Positions 1-5,179 of a DNA stretch of 5,179 bases are shown piece by piece. Made by a program: the position numbers and the translations under genes. Source of the DNA: Hyphomicrobiales bacterium (GTDB lineage: Bacteria; Pseudomonadota; Alphaproteobacteria; Rhizobiales; JAUVMS01); NCBI GenBank assembly GCA_030600135.1, contig JAUVMS010000291.1:1-5179 (forward strand). Direction: 5' to 3'. Within the stretch, counting starts at the first letter, position 1. Every line of letters begins with the position of its first letter. The notes beneath the pieces were generated by a model, which was not told the origin of the DNA, did no database searches, and worked only from the letters and a program-made list of their open reading frames with translations.

Positions 1-486
1 ATTGCGGTGCCAGAGGTAAGTTCCGAGCGTAGAAACTACATACCGATTGGCTGGATGGAGCCGCCGACAATACCGAGCAACAAGATTCGCGTTTTGATCA
101 GTAATGACCGGTGGTATTTTGGCATCCTAACGTCCCGTATGCATATGGCATGGACAGCGCATGTCGGCGGACGTCTTAAGAGCGATTACCAGTACAGTAT
201 TGGTATAAACTACAATGCCTTTCCCTGGCCCGATTCGAATGACGCGCAAAAAGCCAAGGTCCGGCAGCTTGCCCAGGACGTTTTGGCGGCTCGTGCCCAG
301 CATCCGGGCGCAACGCTCGCCGACCTTTATGATCCGAACACAATGCCGACGAACCTGAGAAAGACGCATCAGGCACTCGACGATGCTGTTGACAGGCTCT
401 ACCGGCGTGCCAAGTTTCCGGACGACCGTGCACGAGTAGAGCATTTGTTCAGGCTATACGAGGCTCAGATTGCCGCAAGCGCGTGA
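1..486 (+). CDS. C-terminal part of an MmeI/YeeA-type DNA methyltransferase (type IIG restriction-modification family), 5'-truncated
   Basis: The reading frame is open from base 1 and enters from outside the window, so the GTG at base 7 is almost certainly an internal valine codon. About 161 residues remain. They contain a chain of motifs typical of the last part of MmeI/YeeA-like class I SAM-dependent DNA methyltransferases: SSERRNYIPIG, then FGILTSRMHMAW, GRLKSDYQYS, YNAFPWPD, LADLYDPNTMP, and a closing helix with LDDAVDRLYRRAKF and ERVEHLFRLYE-like spacing. In this family that portion holds the end of the target-recognition domain and the C-terminal helical domain. The catalytic methyltransferase motifs (FxGxG, NPPY) and any nuclease domain would lie upstream and cannot be seen, so I cannot tell a restriction enzyme from a solitary methylase. 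G+C is about 54% (hand count) against about 65% in sampled parts of lepA, which suggests horizontal acquisition. The stop is TGA; no intrinsic terminator reading rightward follows it. Confidence 0.88.
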   Translation: MAVPEVSSERRNYIPIGWMEPPTIPSNKIRVLISNDRWYFGILTSRMHMAWTAHVGGRLKSDYQYSIGINYNAFPWPDSNDAQKAKVRQLAQDVLAARAQHPGATLADLYDPNTMPTNLRKTHQALDDAVDRLYRRAKFPDDRARVEHLFRLYEAQIAASA

Positions 487-680
487 CGAATCTCAACTAG
501 GTGTGTCAGCAATGTCGGCTGTACCAACACCAAACCGACGATTCGAACATGCTAAACTTCTTTGACCCATTCTTCTGCTATTTGCCCAAAACGACCGTCG
601 CGCCAAATTTGGTCGAGCGTCCGGAGTGAAAGGAGTTTCGGCCCAGAACCATCCGACGCCGCATGTCATCTCCCCCCCCC
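487..680. other. Intergenic region after the methyltransferase, no convincing gene
   Basis: This stretch has lower G+C than the region to its right and continues the composition of the methyltransferase gene. I see no tRNA, no insertion-sequence end and no credible start plus ribosome-binding site. A short open frame on the minus strand (about 552-661) reads like protein but has no start codon and is bounded by stops on both sides; it is described as a finding. The right edge is a run of nine C (672-680) abutting seven A (681-687). The part to the right (720-788) holds only a 10-bp perfect palindrome, CGGCTAGCCG at 766-775, of unknown meaning. Confidence 0.6.
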
Positions 681-719
681 AAAAAAAGGGGCGAAGCCCG
701 GAGGGGGTCGGGCTTCGCC
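681..719 (-). terminator. Rho-independent terminator for the minus-strand LprI-like gene
   Basis: Bases 690-700 and 709-719 form a perfect 11-bp G+C-rich stem (arm GGCGAAGCCCG) with an 8-base loop. Read on the minus strand, the stem is followed by CC and then seven T (complement of 681-687), the classic intrinsic terminator layout. It lies about 70 bases past the stop of the LprI-like gene. Read on the plus strand it lacks a U tract, so it should not stop transcripts from the methyltransferase gene efficiently. Confidence 0.85.
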
Positions 720-788
720 GAGGAGGCTCATTGCGTGTGTGATTGGCTGGGGACCGGTTTCGGGTCGGCTAGCCGGTAATGCCTGCCC

Positions 789-1169
789 TCAAAGGTCCCA
801 TTCAACGAGCTCCTCAATTCTCCACTGATATGTCGTCCTGATGCAGTCGAAATTGCCGCCGCAGCTGTTGCGCTCGCGCTGCCAGTCCCGTTGATCGAGG
901 CGCAGGTAGCGGCGGTCCTGGCGGCGCAGGTCCTGGTGGCGGAAGCGATATTCGCCCGCCAATCGCGTATCCAGTTGCGCCAGTTCGCCGTTGCCGCAAA
1001 TGGCCCGCTCCGTGCTGTTGAGCGTGCCCTTGCAGGCAAAACTCGGTGCACCCTCGGCCGCGCTCGCCGCGGCGACCAACAAGAACGCACTCGTCACGAT
1101 GGCCAATGCAGCGGTCTCGATGAACAAGCGGAATACGTCGTTTCCACTGCTCTCGATGTCCTTCATCAT
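789..1169 (-). CDS. Small secreted protein of the LprI / DUF1311 type
   Basis: This encodes a 126-residue protein with a predicted Sec signal peptide: a hydrophobic stretch at about residues 17-37 ending in AAASA, with likely cleavage near residue 37 or 38. The mature part is about 88 residues and has four cysteines (46, 58, 103, 109), consistent with two disulfides in the periplasm. The pattern SFAC..., STERAICGNGELAQLD near 51-67, RDWQRERNSCG near 94-104 and FDCIRTTYQWRIEEL near 107-121 is that of the LprI-like family (formerly DUF1311). Some members, such as mycobacterial LprI, inhibit lysozyme; most have no known function, so lysozyme inhibition here is only a possibility. The ATG at 1169 is supported by AAGGAG eight bases upstream. 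A second ATG follows immediately. Transcription should end at the hairpin at 681-719. The next gene is divergent. Confidence 0.85.
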   Translation of the reverse strand: MMKDIESSGNDVFRLFIETAALAIVTSAFLLVAAASAAEGAPSFACKGTLNSTERAICGNGELAQLDTRLAGEYRFRHQDLRRQDRRYLRLDQRDWQRERNSCGGNFDCIRTTYQWRIEELVEWDL

Positions 1170-1273
1170 GGCAACTTCTCCTTCGGATCCACTGTGCCCA
1201 TCGCTGGTGCGAGGTGTCGGGCGCTTCGTTCGGCGATGACCAACAGATCGGCATTCGGGCCGATTCGCGCCAT
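1166..1273 (-). CDS. Possible 35-residue small ORF overlapping the LprI-like start (tentative)
   Basis: A short open frame starts at ATG 1273 and its TGA overlaps the ATG of the LprI-like gene (ATGA at 1166-1169), a layout typical of translational coupling. The predicted peptide begins MARIGPNADLLVIAERS and has no hydrophobic segment or domain I recognise. Its only upstream Shine-Dalgarno candidate is a weak GGTGG about ten bases before the ATG. The frame also stays open further upstream, so the ATGA overlap could be chance. Treat it as a candidate leader or small protein, not an established gene. Confidence 0.22.
   Translation of the reverse strand: MARIGPNADLLVIAERSARHLAPAMGTVDPKEKLP
1178..1183 (-). 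promoter_or_regulatory. Ribosome binding site fixing the LprI-like start
   Basis: On the minus strand this reads AAGGAG, eight bases before the first of two tandem ATG codons. It selects the start at 1169 over possible starts further inside the hydrophobic leader. Confidence 0.8.
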
Positions 1274-1330
1274 GTTCAGCGCACCACCAAGATTTTCATT
1301 TCGACTTGGCCTATGAATGCACTTGAGGGA

Positions 1331-1370
1331 TTTGACGGAATTAGATGCCATATGACGGCATTTGACGGTT
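1331..1370. repeat. Four 10-bp-phased TGACGG-type direct repeats, probable operator
   Basis: Four consecutive 10-base units read TTTGACGGAA, TTAGATGCCA, TATGACGGCA and TTTGACGGTT. Three contain exact TGACGG (1333, 1353, 1363); the second unit is degenerate. A weaker copy, CTTGAGGGA, lies just upstream at 1322-1330. Within the array, ATGCC (1345-1349) and GGCAT (1357-1361) form a 5-bp inverted repeat. Ten-base phasing puts the units on the same face of the helix. The array ends directly before the ribosome binding site of the helix-turn-helix gene, so I infer a regulator site, most simply for that gene's own product. Confidence 0.55.
1332..1356 (+). promoter_or_regulatory. Putative promoter of the helix-turn-helix regulator
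   Basis: TTGACGG at 1332-1338 matches the alphaproteobacterial -35 pattern TTGACgS exactly. CATATGAC at 1349-1356, after a 10-base gap, is a partial match to the -10 pattern GCTAnAwC. A transcript starting near 1362-1364 would leave a short leader with the GGAGG site. The elements coincide with the TGACGG repeats, so a bound repressor would cover the promoter. The -10 match is modest. Confidence 0.4.
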
Positions 1371-1375
1371 GGAGG
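1371..1375 (+). promoter_or_regulatory. Ribosome binding site deciding the regulator start
   Basis: GGAGG lies four bases before the ATG at 1380. It is inside the alternative longer frame that begins with TTG at 1362, which has no Shine-Dalgarno sequence of its own. The ATG at 1380 is therefore preferred, although the spacing is on the short side. Confidence 0.65.
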
Positions 1376-1379
1376 TGGC

Positions 1380-2114
1380 ATGCCGAGCCAGGACGATCCC
1401 GCCATTGCCCGGGTCCGCGACGCGCTGGAGCGGCGCGGCTGGTCGCAGCGCACCCTGGCCGATCGCACCCTGCTGGGCGAATCGACGGTCTTTCGCCTGC
1501 TGAAAGGCCAGTACACGCCAAAAACTTTGCGCAAGGTCGAGCGTGCGCTGGATCTGCTGGACGAGACTGGCCCGGCGGGCGGCCATGCCCCCGTCACCAT
1601 CGCCGATGTCTGCTATGGCGGCTACGTCCGCGAGCTCTATCGCCACTACGAGGGCCGCTATGTCTGTCTTCGCCCTTCGTTCGCCGACCCCGAGGCGATG
1701 CTGAGCGCCTACCCCCTCACCATCGCCTGGTCCGACGCCGAGCGCGGCCTGACCTTTTCCGACAGCAACCCGGGCTATGAGCAAACCGGCATGGTCACCG
1801 TGCCGACGGGCACGCAGTTTCTGCATTTCGTGACTTTGGATAACGGCTCGGCCCGGCTCATCACGGCCTATCACATGCCGCCCGGCGACGCGATGATCCG
1901 CGGCGTCGTGCTGACCTTCGCCAATCCGCGCGGGCGCGAGCTCTATCCGGCCGTCGCCCCGATTTTGATGGTCTGCCAGGGCGATCATGTGCGCGATCAG
2001 GCACCCGACCTCAGCGATCTCGTCGGCCTCATCGCCCGCTCGGACGCCCGCCTGCAGCGCTATCTGCCCGCCTTGGAAGAGCTGCAATTCGGCGTCGGAA
2101 TGTTGCGTGGATAA
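1380..2114 (+). CDS. XRE-like helix-turn-helix transcriptional regulator with uncharacterised C-terminal domain
   Basis: This encodes a 244-residue protein using the ATG at 1380; a TTG at 1362 would add six residues but lacks a ribosome binding site. Residues about 8-62 form a compact helical DNA-binding domain. The helix-turn-helix is visible as SQRTLADRTLLGESTVFRLL (22-41), with the recognition helix near 33-41, followed by LRKVERALDLL, as in XRE/Cro-like regulators. Residues about 80-205 form a second, strand-rich domain with YEGRYVCLRPSF (90-101), YPLTIAW, VPTGTQFLHFVT, ITAYHMPP and YPAVAPILMVC. I recognise this only as an uncharacterised domain found behind helix-turn-helix regions in alphaproteobacteria, possibly ligand-sensing. 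There are no membrane segments, so the protein is cytosolic. A TGACGG repeat array overlaps its promoter, suggesting autoregulation. It diverges from the LprI-like gene, whose expression it could also control. lepA follows 68 bases later but appears to have its own promoter. Confidence 0.8.
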   Translation: MPSQDDPAIARVRDALERRGWSQRTLADRTLLGESTVFRLLKGQYTPKTLRKVERALDLLDETGPAGGHAPVTIADVCYGGYVRELYRHYEGRYVCLRPSFADPEAMLSAYPLTIAWSDAERGLTFSDSNPGYEQTGMVTVPTGTQFLHFVTLDNGSARLITAYHMPPGDAMIRGVVLTFANPRGRELYPAVAPILMVCQGDHVRDQAPDLSDLVGLIARSDARLQRYLPALEELQFGVGMLRG

Positions 2115-2147
2115 GGTGCCGCCACGGGCCGGCGCAGACCACACCGC

Positions 2148-2175
2148 TTGACCAACCCAGTGCCGATGCTACATG
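2148..2175 (+). promoter_or_regulatory. Putative lepA promoter
   Basis: TTGACCA (2148-2154), a 13-base spacer and GCTACATG (2168-2175) closely match the alphaproteobacterial housekeeping promoter pattern TTGACgS-N10-14-GCTAnAwC. Transcription would begin near 2181-2183, at or next to the first lepA ATG. This fits the absence of a Shine-Dalgarno sequence there and suggests a leaderless or near-leaderless message. Confidence 0.5.
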
Positions 2176-2182
2176 ACGGGCC

Positions 2183-4030
2183 ATGAACGAAACCTCGACC
2201 AAGTTGCGTGGACCGAACGCGGGCGCCGGTATGCCGCTCGCGCGCATCCGCAACTTTTCCATCATCGCCCACATCGACCACGGCAAATCCACCCTCGCCG
2301 ACCGGCTCATTCAGTTTTGCGGTGGCTTGAGCGATCGCGAGATGAAAGAGCAAGTGCTCGACAGTATGGAACTCGAGCGCGAGCGCGGCATCACCATCAA
2401 GGCGCAGACCGTGCGGCTCGACTACACTGCCGATGATGGCGAGACCTACGAGCTCAATCTCATAGATACGCCCGGCCATGTCGATTTCGCCTACGAGGTC
2501 AACCGCTCGCTCGCCGCCTGCGAGGGTTCGCTGCTGGTGGTCGATTCATCGCAAGGCGTAGAGGCCCAGACCCTCGCCAACGTCTATCAAGCACTCGACA
2601 ACGACCACGAGATCGTGCCGGTCCTGAACAAGATCGACCTGCCGGCCGCCGAGCCCGACCGCGTGCGCCAGCAAATCGAGGATGTCATCGGCCTCGATGC
2701 CTCCGACGCCCTGGAGATTTCCGCCAAGACCGGTCTCGGCATCGAGGAAACCCTCGAGGCGATCGTCGCCCGCCTGCCAGCCCCCGAGGGCATCGTCGAC
2801 GCCCCCCTGAAGGCCCTGTTGGTCGACAGCTGGTACGATCCATATCTCGGCGTCGTCGTCCTCGTGCGCGTCATCGACGGGCATCTGAGGAAAGCCCAAC
2901 GGGTGAAGCTGATGTCCACGGGCGCAAGCTATCTGGTCGACCGCGTCGGCATCTTCCGCCCCAAGCAGGACATGATCGGCGTGCTCGGGCCCGGCGAGAT
3001 CGGCTTTTTCACCGCCGCCATCAAGGAGGTGGCCGACACCCGCGTCGGCGACACGGTGACCGACGAAAAGCGCCCGACCACCGACCCCCTGACCGGATTT
3101 CAGCCGGCCCAGCCGGTGGTCTTTTGCGGCCTCTTTCCGGTTGATTCCGCCGAGTTCGAGGACCTGCGCGAGGCCATGGGCAGGCTCCGCCTCAACGATG
3201 CGAGCTTCCACTTCGAGATGGAAACCTCGGCCGCCCTCGGCTTCGGCTTTCGCTGCGGCTTTCTCGGTCTGCTGCACCTGGAAATCGTTCGCGAGCGGAT
3301 CGAGCGTGAGTTCAACATCGAGCTCATCACAACCGCGCCGAGCGTCATCTACAAGATCGCCTTGACCGATGGCGGGGCGATCGAGCTCCACAACCCCGCC
3401 GACATGCCCGATGTGGTGAAAATCCAGCGCATTGAGGAGCCTTGGATCACGGCGACGATCCTGGTGCCGGACGACTATCTCGGCTCGGTCCTCAAGCTGT
3501 GCGAGGATCGCCGCGGCCGCCAGAAGGACCTCACCTATGCCGGCAGCCGCGCCATGGTGGTCTACGAGTTGCCGCTCAACGAGGTGGTGTTCGACTTCTA
3601 CGACCGCCTGAAATCCGTCACCCGCGGTTATGCCTCGTTCGATTATCAGTTGCACGGTTACGAGGAGGGCACGCTGGTCAAGATGGCGATCCTGGTGAAC
3701 GGCGAGCCGGTTGACGCGCTCTCGGTCATCGTCCACCGCGACCGGGCCGAAGCCCGTGGCCGCGCCATGTGCGAGCGCCTCAAGGACCTCATCCCCCGCC
3801 ACATGTTCAAGATCCCGATCCAGGCCGCACTCGGTGGCAAAGTCATTGCCCGCGAAACCATCGGCGCGCTCAGAAAGGACGTCACCGCCAAGTGCTATGG
3901 CGGCGACATCACCCGCAAGCGCAAGCTCCTGGAAAAGCAAAAGGCGGGCAAGAAGAAAATGCGCCAATTCGGCAAAGTCGAAATCCCCCAGGAGGCCTTT
4001 ATCGCCGCGCTCAAGATGGATGAGAATTGA
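2183..4030 (+). CDS. lepA: Elongation factor 4 (LepA), ribosomal back-translocase GTPase
   Basis: This is a complete 615-residue LepA/EF4, close to the usual length of about 600. LepA is a cytosolic or membrane-associated translational GTPase that acts on ribosomes; it has been linked to back-translocation, initiation and ribosome assembly. All GTPase motifs are visible: G1 AHIDHGKST (29-37), switch I RERGITIKAQ (66-75), G3 DTPGH (95-99) with the catalytic histidine 99, G4 NKID (149-152) and G5 SAKTG (180-184). Domain II follows at about 205-290, then the EF-G-like domains, including the conserved GFGFRCGFLGLLHLEI (353-368). The LepA-specific C-terminal domain includes YGGDITRKRKLLEKQKAGKK (572-591) and ends VEIPQEAFIAALKMDEN. 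The ATG at 2183 gives about 16 extra residues before the conserved PLARIRNFSIIAH; an ATG at 2231 would give a more typical start, and neither has a clear ribosome binding site. lepB is not adjacent. No clear terminator follows. Confidence 0.97.
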   Translation: MNETSTKLRGPNAGAGMPLARIRNFSIIAHIDHGKSTLADRLIQFCGGLSDREMKEQVLDSMELERERGITIKAQTVRLDYTADDGETYELNLIDTPGHVDFAYEVNRSLAACEGSLLVVDSSQGVEAQTLANVYQALDNDHEIVPVLNKIDLPAAEPDRVRQQIEDVIGLDASDALEISAKTGLGIEETLEAIVARLPAPEGIVDAPLKALLVDSWYDPYLGVVVLVRVIDGHLRKAQRVKLMSTGASYLVDRVGIFRPKQDMIGVLGPGEIGFFTAAIKEVADTRVGDTVTDEKRPTTDPLTGFQPAQPVVFCGLFPVDSAEFEDLREAMGRLRLNDASFHFEMETSAALGFGFRCGFLGLLHLEIVRERIEREFNIELITTAPSVIYKIALTDGGAIELHNPADMPDVVKIQRIEEPWITATILVPDDYLGSVLKLCEDRRGRQKDLTYAGSRAMVVYELPLNEVVFDFYDRLKSVTRGYASFDYQLHGYEEGTLVKMAILVNGEPVDALSVIVHRDRAEARGRAMCERLKDLIPRHMFKIPIQAALGGKVIARETIGALRKDVTAKCYGGDITRKRKLLEKQKAGKKKMRQFGKVEIPQEAFIAALKMDEN

Positions 4031-4164
4031 GGGGATGCGGGAGAGGAGGAGGATCTGGAGACTTACTCGATACGAAGAAGGGTTCAAAAGCTGACGCACT
4101 ACAATTGATTGCCTCCACCAGGTGGTATCCAACCCTGCCGCCAACACCATGGCCGACACCCCCC
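4031..4164. other. Convergent intergenic gap between lepA and the lipoprotein gene
   Basis: The gap begins with a purine-rich stretch just after the lepA stop. It contains a small palindrome, CCACCAGGTGG at 4115-4125, whose arms leave almost no loop and have no T tract behind them. I see no convincing intrinsic terminator on either strand, although two converging genes end here. Confidence 0.5.
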
Positions 4165-4668
4165 CTAACTCGTCGCCTCTGCCTTCTTCTTCTCGCCATC
4201 GCCCTCTTTTTCGCCGTTCTTTTTCGGCTCGGGCGGCCAGCCGACTTCCTTGGCGACCTGGCCGATGGCATCGGCGGCGGCCTTTTCCATACGACGCTGC
4301 TTTTCGAGCATTTGGCCTTCGCGCACCCGCAGCCGGCTGACCTGACTGTTCAAGCGCTGGCGTTGTTCCTCGGAAAGCCCGTCGGTGGCGGCAGTGCGCT
4401 CAAGCTCGTCGGCGATCTCGCTGGTCTGCCGACGATCGACCACGATGGGATAGGTGAGCTCGCCCCAGCGATAGGCCTCCTGCCAGAGGCGCGCATATTC
4501 TTTCGGACAATCGGTACGGTATTTGTAGCCGTAGGATCCATCGTTGTAAAAGGAGTTGGGCGCACACGGCGGCGGGCCCATTTTCTTTTGCGGTTGCACC
4601 CCGCACGCGACCACCACCGACGTCGCCGCCAAAGCGCAAGGTGGACCGAAAATACCAAAGGCACGCAT
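4165..4668 (-). CDS. Predicted lipoprotein of unknown function with coiled-coil, charged C-terminus
   Basis: This encodes a 167-residue protein. The N-terminus has a basic residue, a hydrophobic stretch and a lipobox-like VVAC with cysteine 22, so lipid attachment after signal-peptidase II cleavage is likely. The leader is unusual in holding GPPC early on. Two more cysteines (35, 54) flank a tyrosine- and glycine-rich segment, SFYNDGSYGYKYRTDC, and could form a disulfide. Residues about 80-140 are rich in E, R, Q and A with few helix breakers and look like a long helix or coiled coil. The tail after VGWPPEPKK is almost all K, E and G. I do not recognise the family. Third codon positions are strongly G/C, unlike a chance frame, which supports this strand over the overlapping rightward frame. 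No Shine-Dalgarno sequence precedes the ATG at 4668. It faces lepA convergently. Confidence 0.72.
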   Translation of the reverse strand: MRAFGIFGPPCALAATSVVVACGVQPQKKMGPPPCAPNSFYNDGSYGYKYRTDCPKEYARLWQEAYRWGELTYPIVVDRRQTSEIADELERTAATDGLSEEQRQRLNSQVSRLRVREGQMLEKQRRMEKAAADAIGQVAKEVGWPPEPKKNGEKEGDGEKKKAEATS

Positions 4669-4706
4669 TATACATGGACGCGAAAAACAATTAATCCGTA
4701 TTCGTT

Positions 4707-4736
4707 ATAATGCAGGTATTGCGAAGTCCATGACAA
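4707..4736 (-). promoter_or_regulatory. Putative promoter of the lipoprotein gene
   Basis: On the minus strand TTGTCA (4731-4736, five of six bases of the -35 consensus) is followed after 18 bases by CATTAT (4707-4712, four of six of the -10 consensus). TATAAC overlaps it at 4704-4709, at a longer spacing. The local sequence is A+T-rich compared with its surroundings. A start near 4700 would leave a leader of about 30 bases before the ATG at 4668. Confidence 0.4.
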
Positions 4737-4845
4737 GCGCTCCGGCCGGGACGCGAGCGCGGTAACGCAGGCTTGTGGTTGGGCGGCAACACTTTTGCGC
4801 ACCAGACCTAAAAATTCTCTCTTGAGATCGCTCGCGAGGCAGCCC
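4737..4845. other. Intergenic gap between the VOC gene and the lipoprotein gene
   Basis: I see no gene in this gap. Just past the VOC stop, the minus strand has a weak 4-bp stem (TCTC/GAGA, loop AAGA) followed by AATTTTT, and an 8-base palindrome, CTCGCGAG, at 4831-4838. Neither is strong enough to call a terminator. Confidence 0.4.
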
Positions 4846-5179
4846 TCAGCCCATGCCTATCTTCTTCGCAAGCTCCATGTCCCAATAGGCCGCCTCGATT
4901 TTGTGGCCATCGAGATCGTGTACGAAGCAACCGTAGTAGGGTTCGCCGTACATCGGCCGTGGGCCAGGCGCACCGTCATCCGTGCCACCTGCCGCCAGCG
5001 CCGCAGCATGAAAAGCATCCACCTCTGCCTTCGACCAAGCAATAAAGCCCATGTGAAATCCGTTGCCGATGCTCGCAGGTTGCCCGTCAATCGGCGTCTG
5101 GACCCAAAACTCTGGAAACTTCTTGCCATAGGCCACGGCGCCCGGATGCTCCATGATCCGCTTGATGCCGAGCGTCGGC
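4846..5179 (-). CDS. VOC family protein (glyoxalase/bleomycin-resistance fold), 5'-truncated
   Basis: The frame stays open to the right edge of the window, so the ATG at 5154 is internal: the residues before it, PTLGIKRI, continue the usual VOC start region (typically ...LAPLGIKR...). About 110 residues are present. Family features are KFPEFWVQTP, then GFHMGFIAWSKAEVDAFHAAALAAGG (the histidine that starts the second beta-alpha-beta unit and its long helix), GPRPMYGEPYYGCFVHDLDGHKIEA with the terminal glutamate, and the final AYWD. In metal-dependent members this His and Glu bind the metal. Such proteins act as lyases, dioxygenases or resistance proteins in the cytosol; the substrate here cannot be told. 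The protein ends in TGA. The lipoprotein gene follows on the same strand 177 bases later but appears to have its own promoter. Confidence 0.88.
   Translation of the reverse strand, partial: PTLGIKRIMEHPGAVAYGKKFPEFWVQTPIDGQPASIGNGFHMGFIAWSKAEVDAFHAAALAAGGTDDGAPGPRPMYGEPYYGCFVHDLDGHKIEAAYWDMELAKKIGMG

Noticed and set aside
536..552. GATTCGAAC, resembling the complement of a tRNA T-loop and thus a possible attachment site
   Set aside because: The flanking bases do not form a T-stem, and no acceptor, anticodon or D-arm can be folded around it on either strand.
753..777. ACCGG/CCGGT inverted repeat and CGGCTAGCCG palindrome just past the LprI-like stop
   Set aside because: There is no T tract after it, and a much better terminator lies downstream at 681-719. 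No other function can be supported.
1341..2144. A 267-codon frame opposite the helix-turn-helix gene
   Set aside because: It is a mirror of the real gene, without a ribosome binding site or recognisable domain. It would also run through the regulator's promoter region.
2546..4159. A 537-codon open frame on the strand opposite lepA
   Set aside because: It is a shadow of the high-G+C lepA coding frame. lepA has every family motif, and the antisense translation shows no recognisable domain and is rich in D, A, V and L as expected from mirrored codons.
4027..4710. A 227-codon rightward frame with a hydrophobic stretch overlapping the lipoprotein gene
   Set aside because: Its hydrophobic segment is the complement of the K/E-rich tail of the lipoprotein. 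Codon third positions favour the minus-strand gene.
4810..4830. Small hairpin followed by T5 after the VOC gene on the minus strand
   Set aside because: The stem has only four base pairs, half of them A-U, which is too weak to call an intrinsic terminator.

Overview
This window looks like chromosomal DNA of an alphaproteobacterium. Sampled stretches of lepA are about 65% G+C by hand count. The LepA sequence and its C-terminal end are of alphaproteobacterial type, and putative promoters fit the alphaproteobacterial housekeeping pattern (TTGACgS, a spacer, then GCTAnAwC). No narrower taxonomic call is supported.

Layout. (i) 1-486 (+) is the C-terminal end of an MmeI/YeeA-type DNA methyltransferase or type IIG restriction-modification protein whose body lies left of the window. 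It is only about 54% G+C (about 50% in its first 240 bases), so it probably belongs to an acquired defence region. (ii) 487-788 is mostly non-coding. It ends in a C9/A7 homopolymer block and a strong hairpin that reads as an intrinsic terminator for the minus-strand gene beyond it. (iii) 789-1169 (-) encodes a small secreted four-cysteine protein of the LprI/DUF1311 type. (iv) 1170-1379 is a divergent intergenic region carrying 10-bp-phased TGACGG repeats directly before the next gene. (v) 1380-2114 (+) encodes a one-component regulator: an N-terminal helix-turn-helix domain plus an uncharacterised C-terminal domain. (vi) 2183-4030 (+) is full-length lepA (elongation factor 4). (vii) 4165-4668 (-) encodes a predicted lipoprotein of unknown function with a charged coiled-coil C-terminal half. 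(viii) 4846 to the window end (-) is a VOC (glyoxalase/bleomycin-resistance fold) enzyme, cut off by the window edge.

The genes do not form one obvious operon. lepA is a housekeeping translation gene with its own likely promoter. The methyltransferase fragment marks the edge of an accessory island. The regulator is the most interesting locus: its promoter and ribosome-binding region hold closely phased repeats that suggest autoregulation, and its ligand-type domain is uncharacterised as far as I can tell. I see no CRISPR array, tRNA, rRNA, insertion sequence or complete novel defence system.
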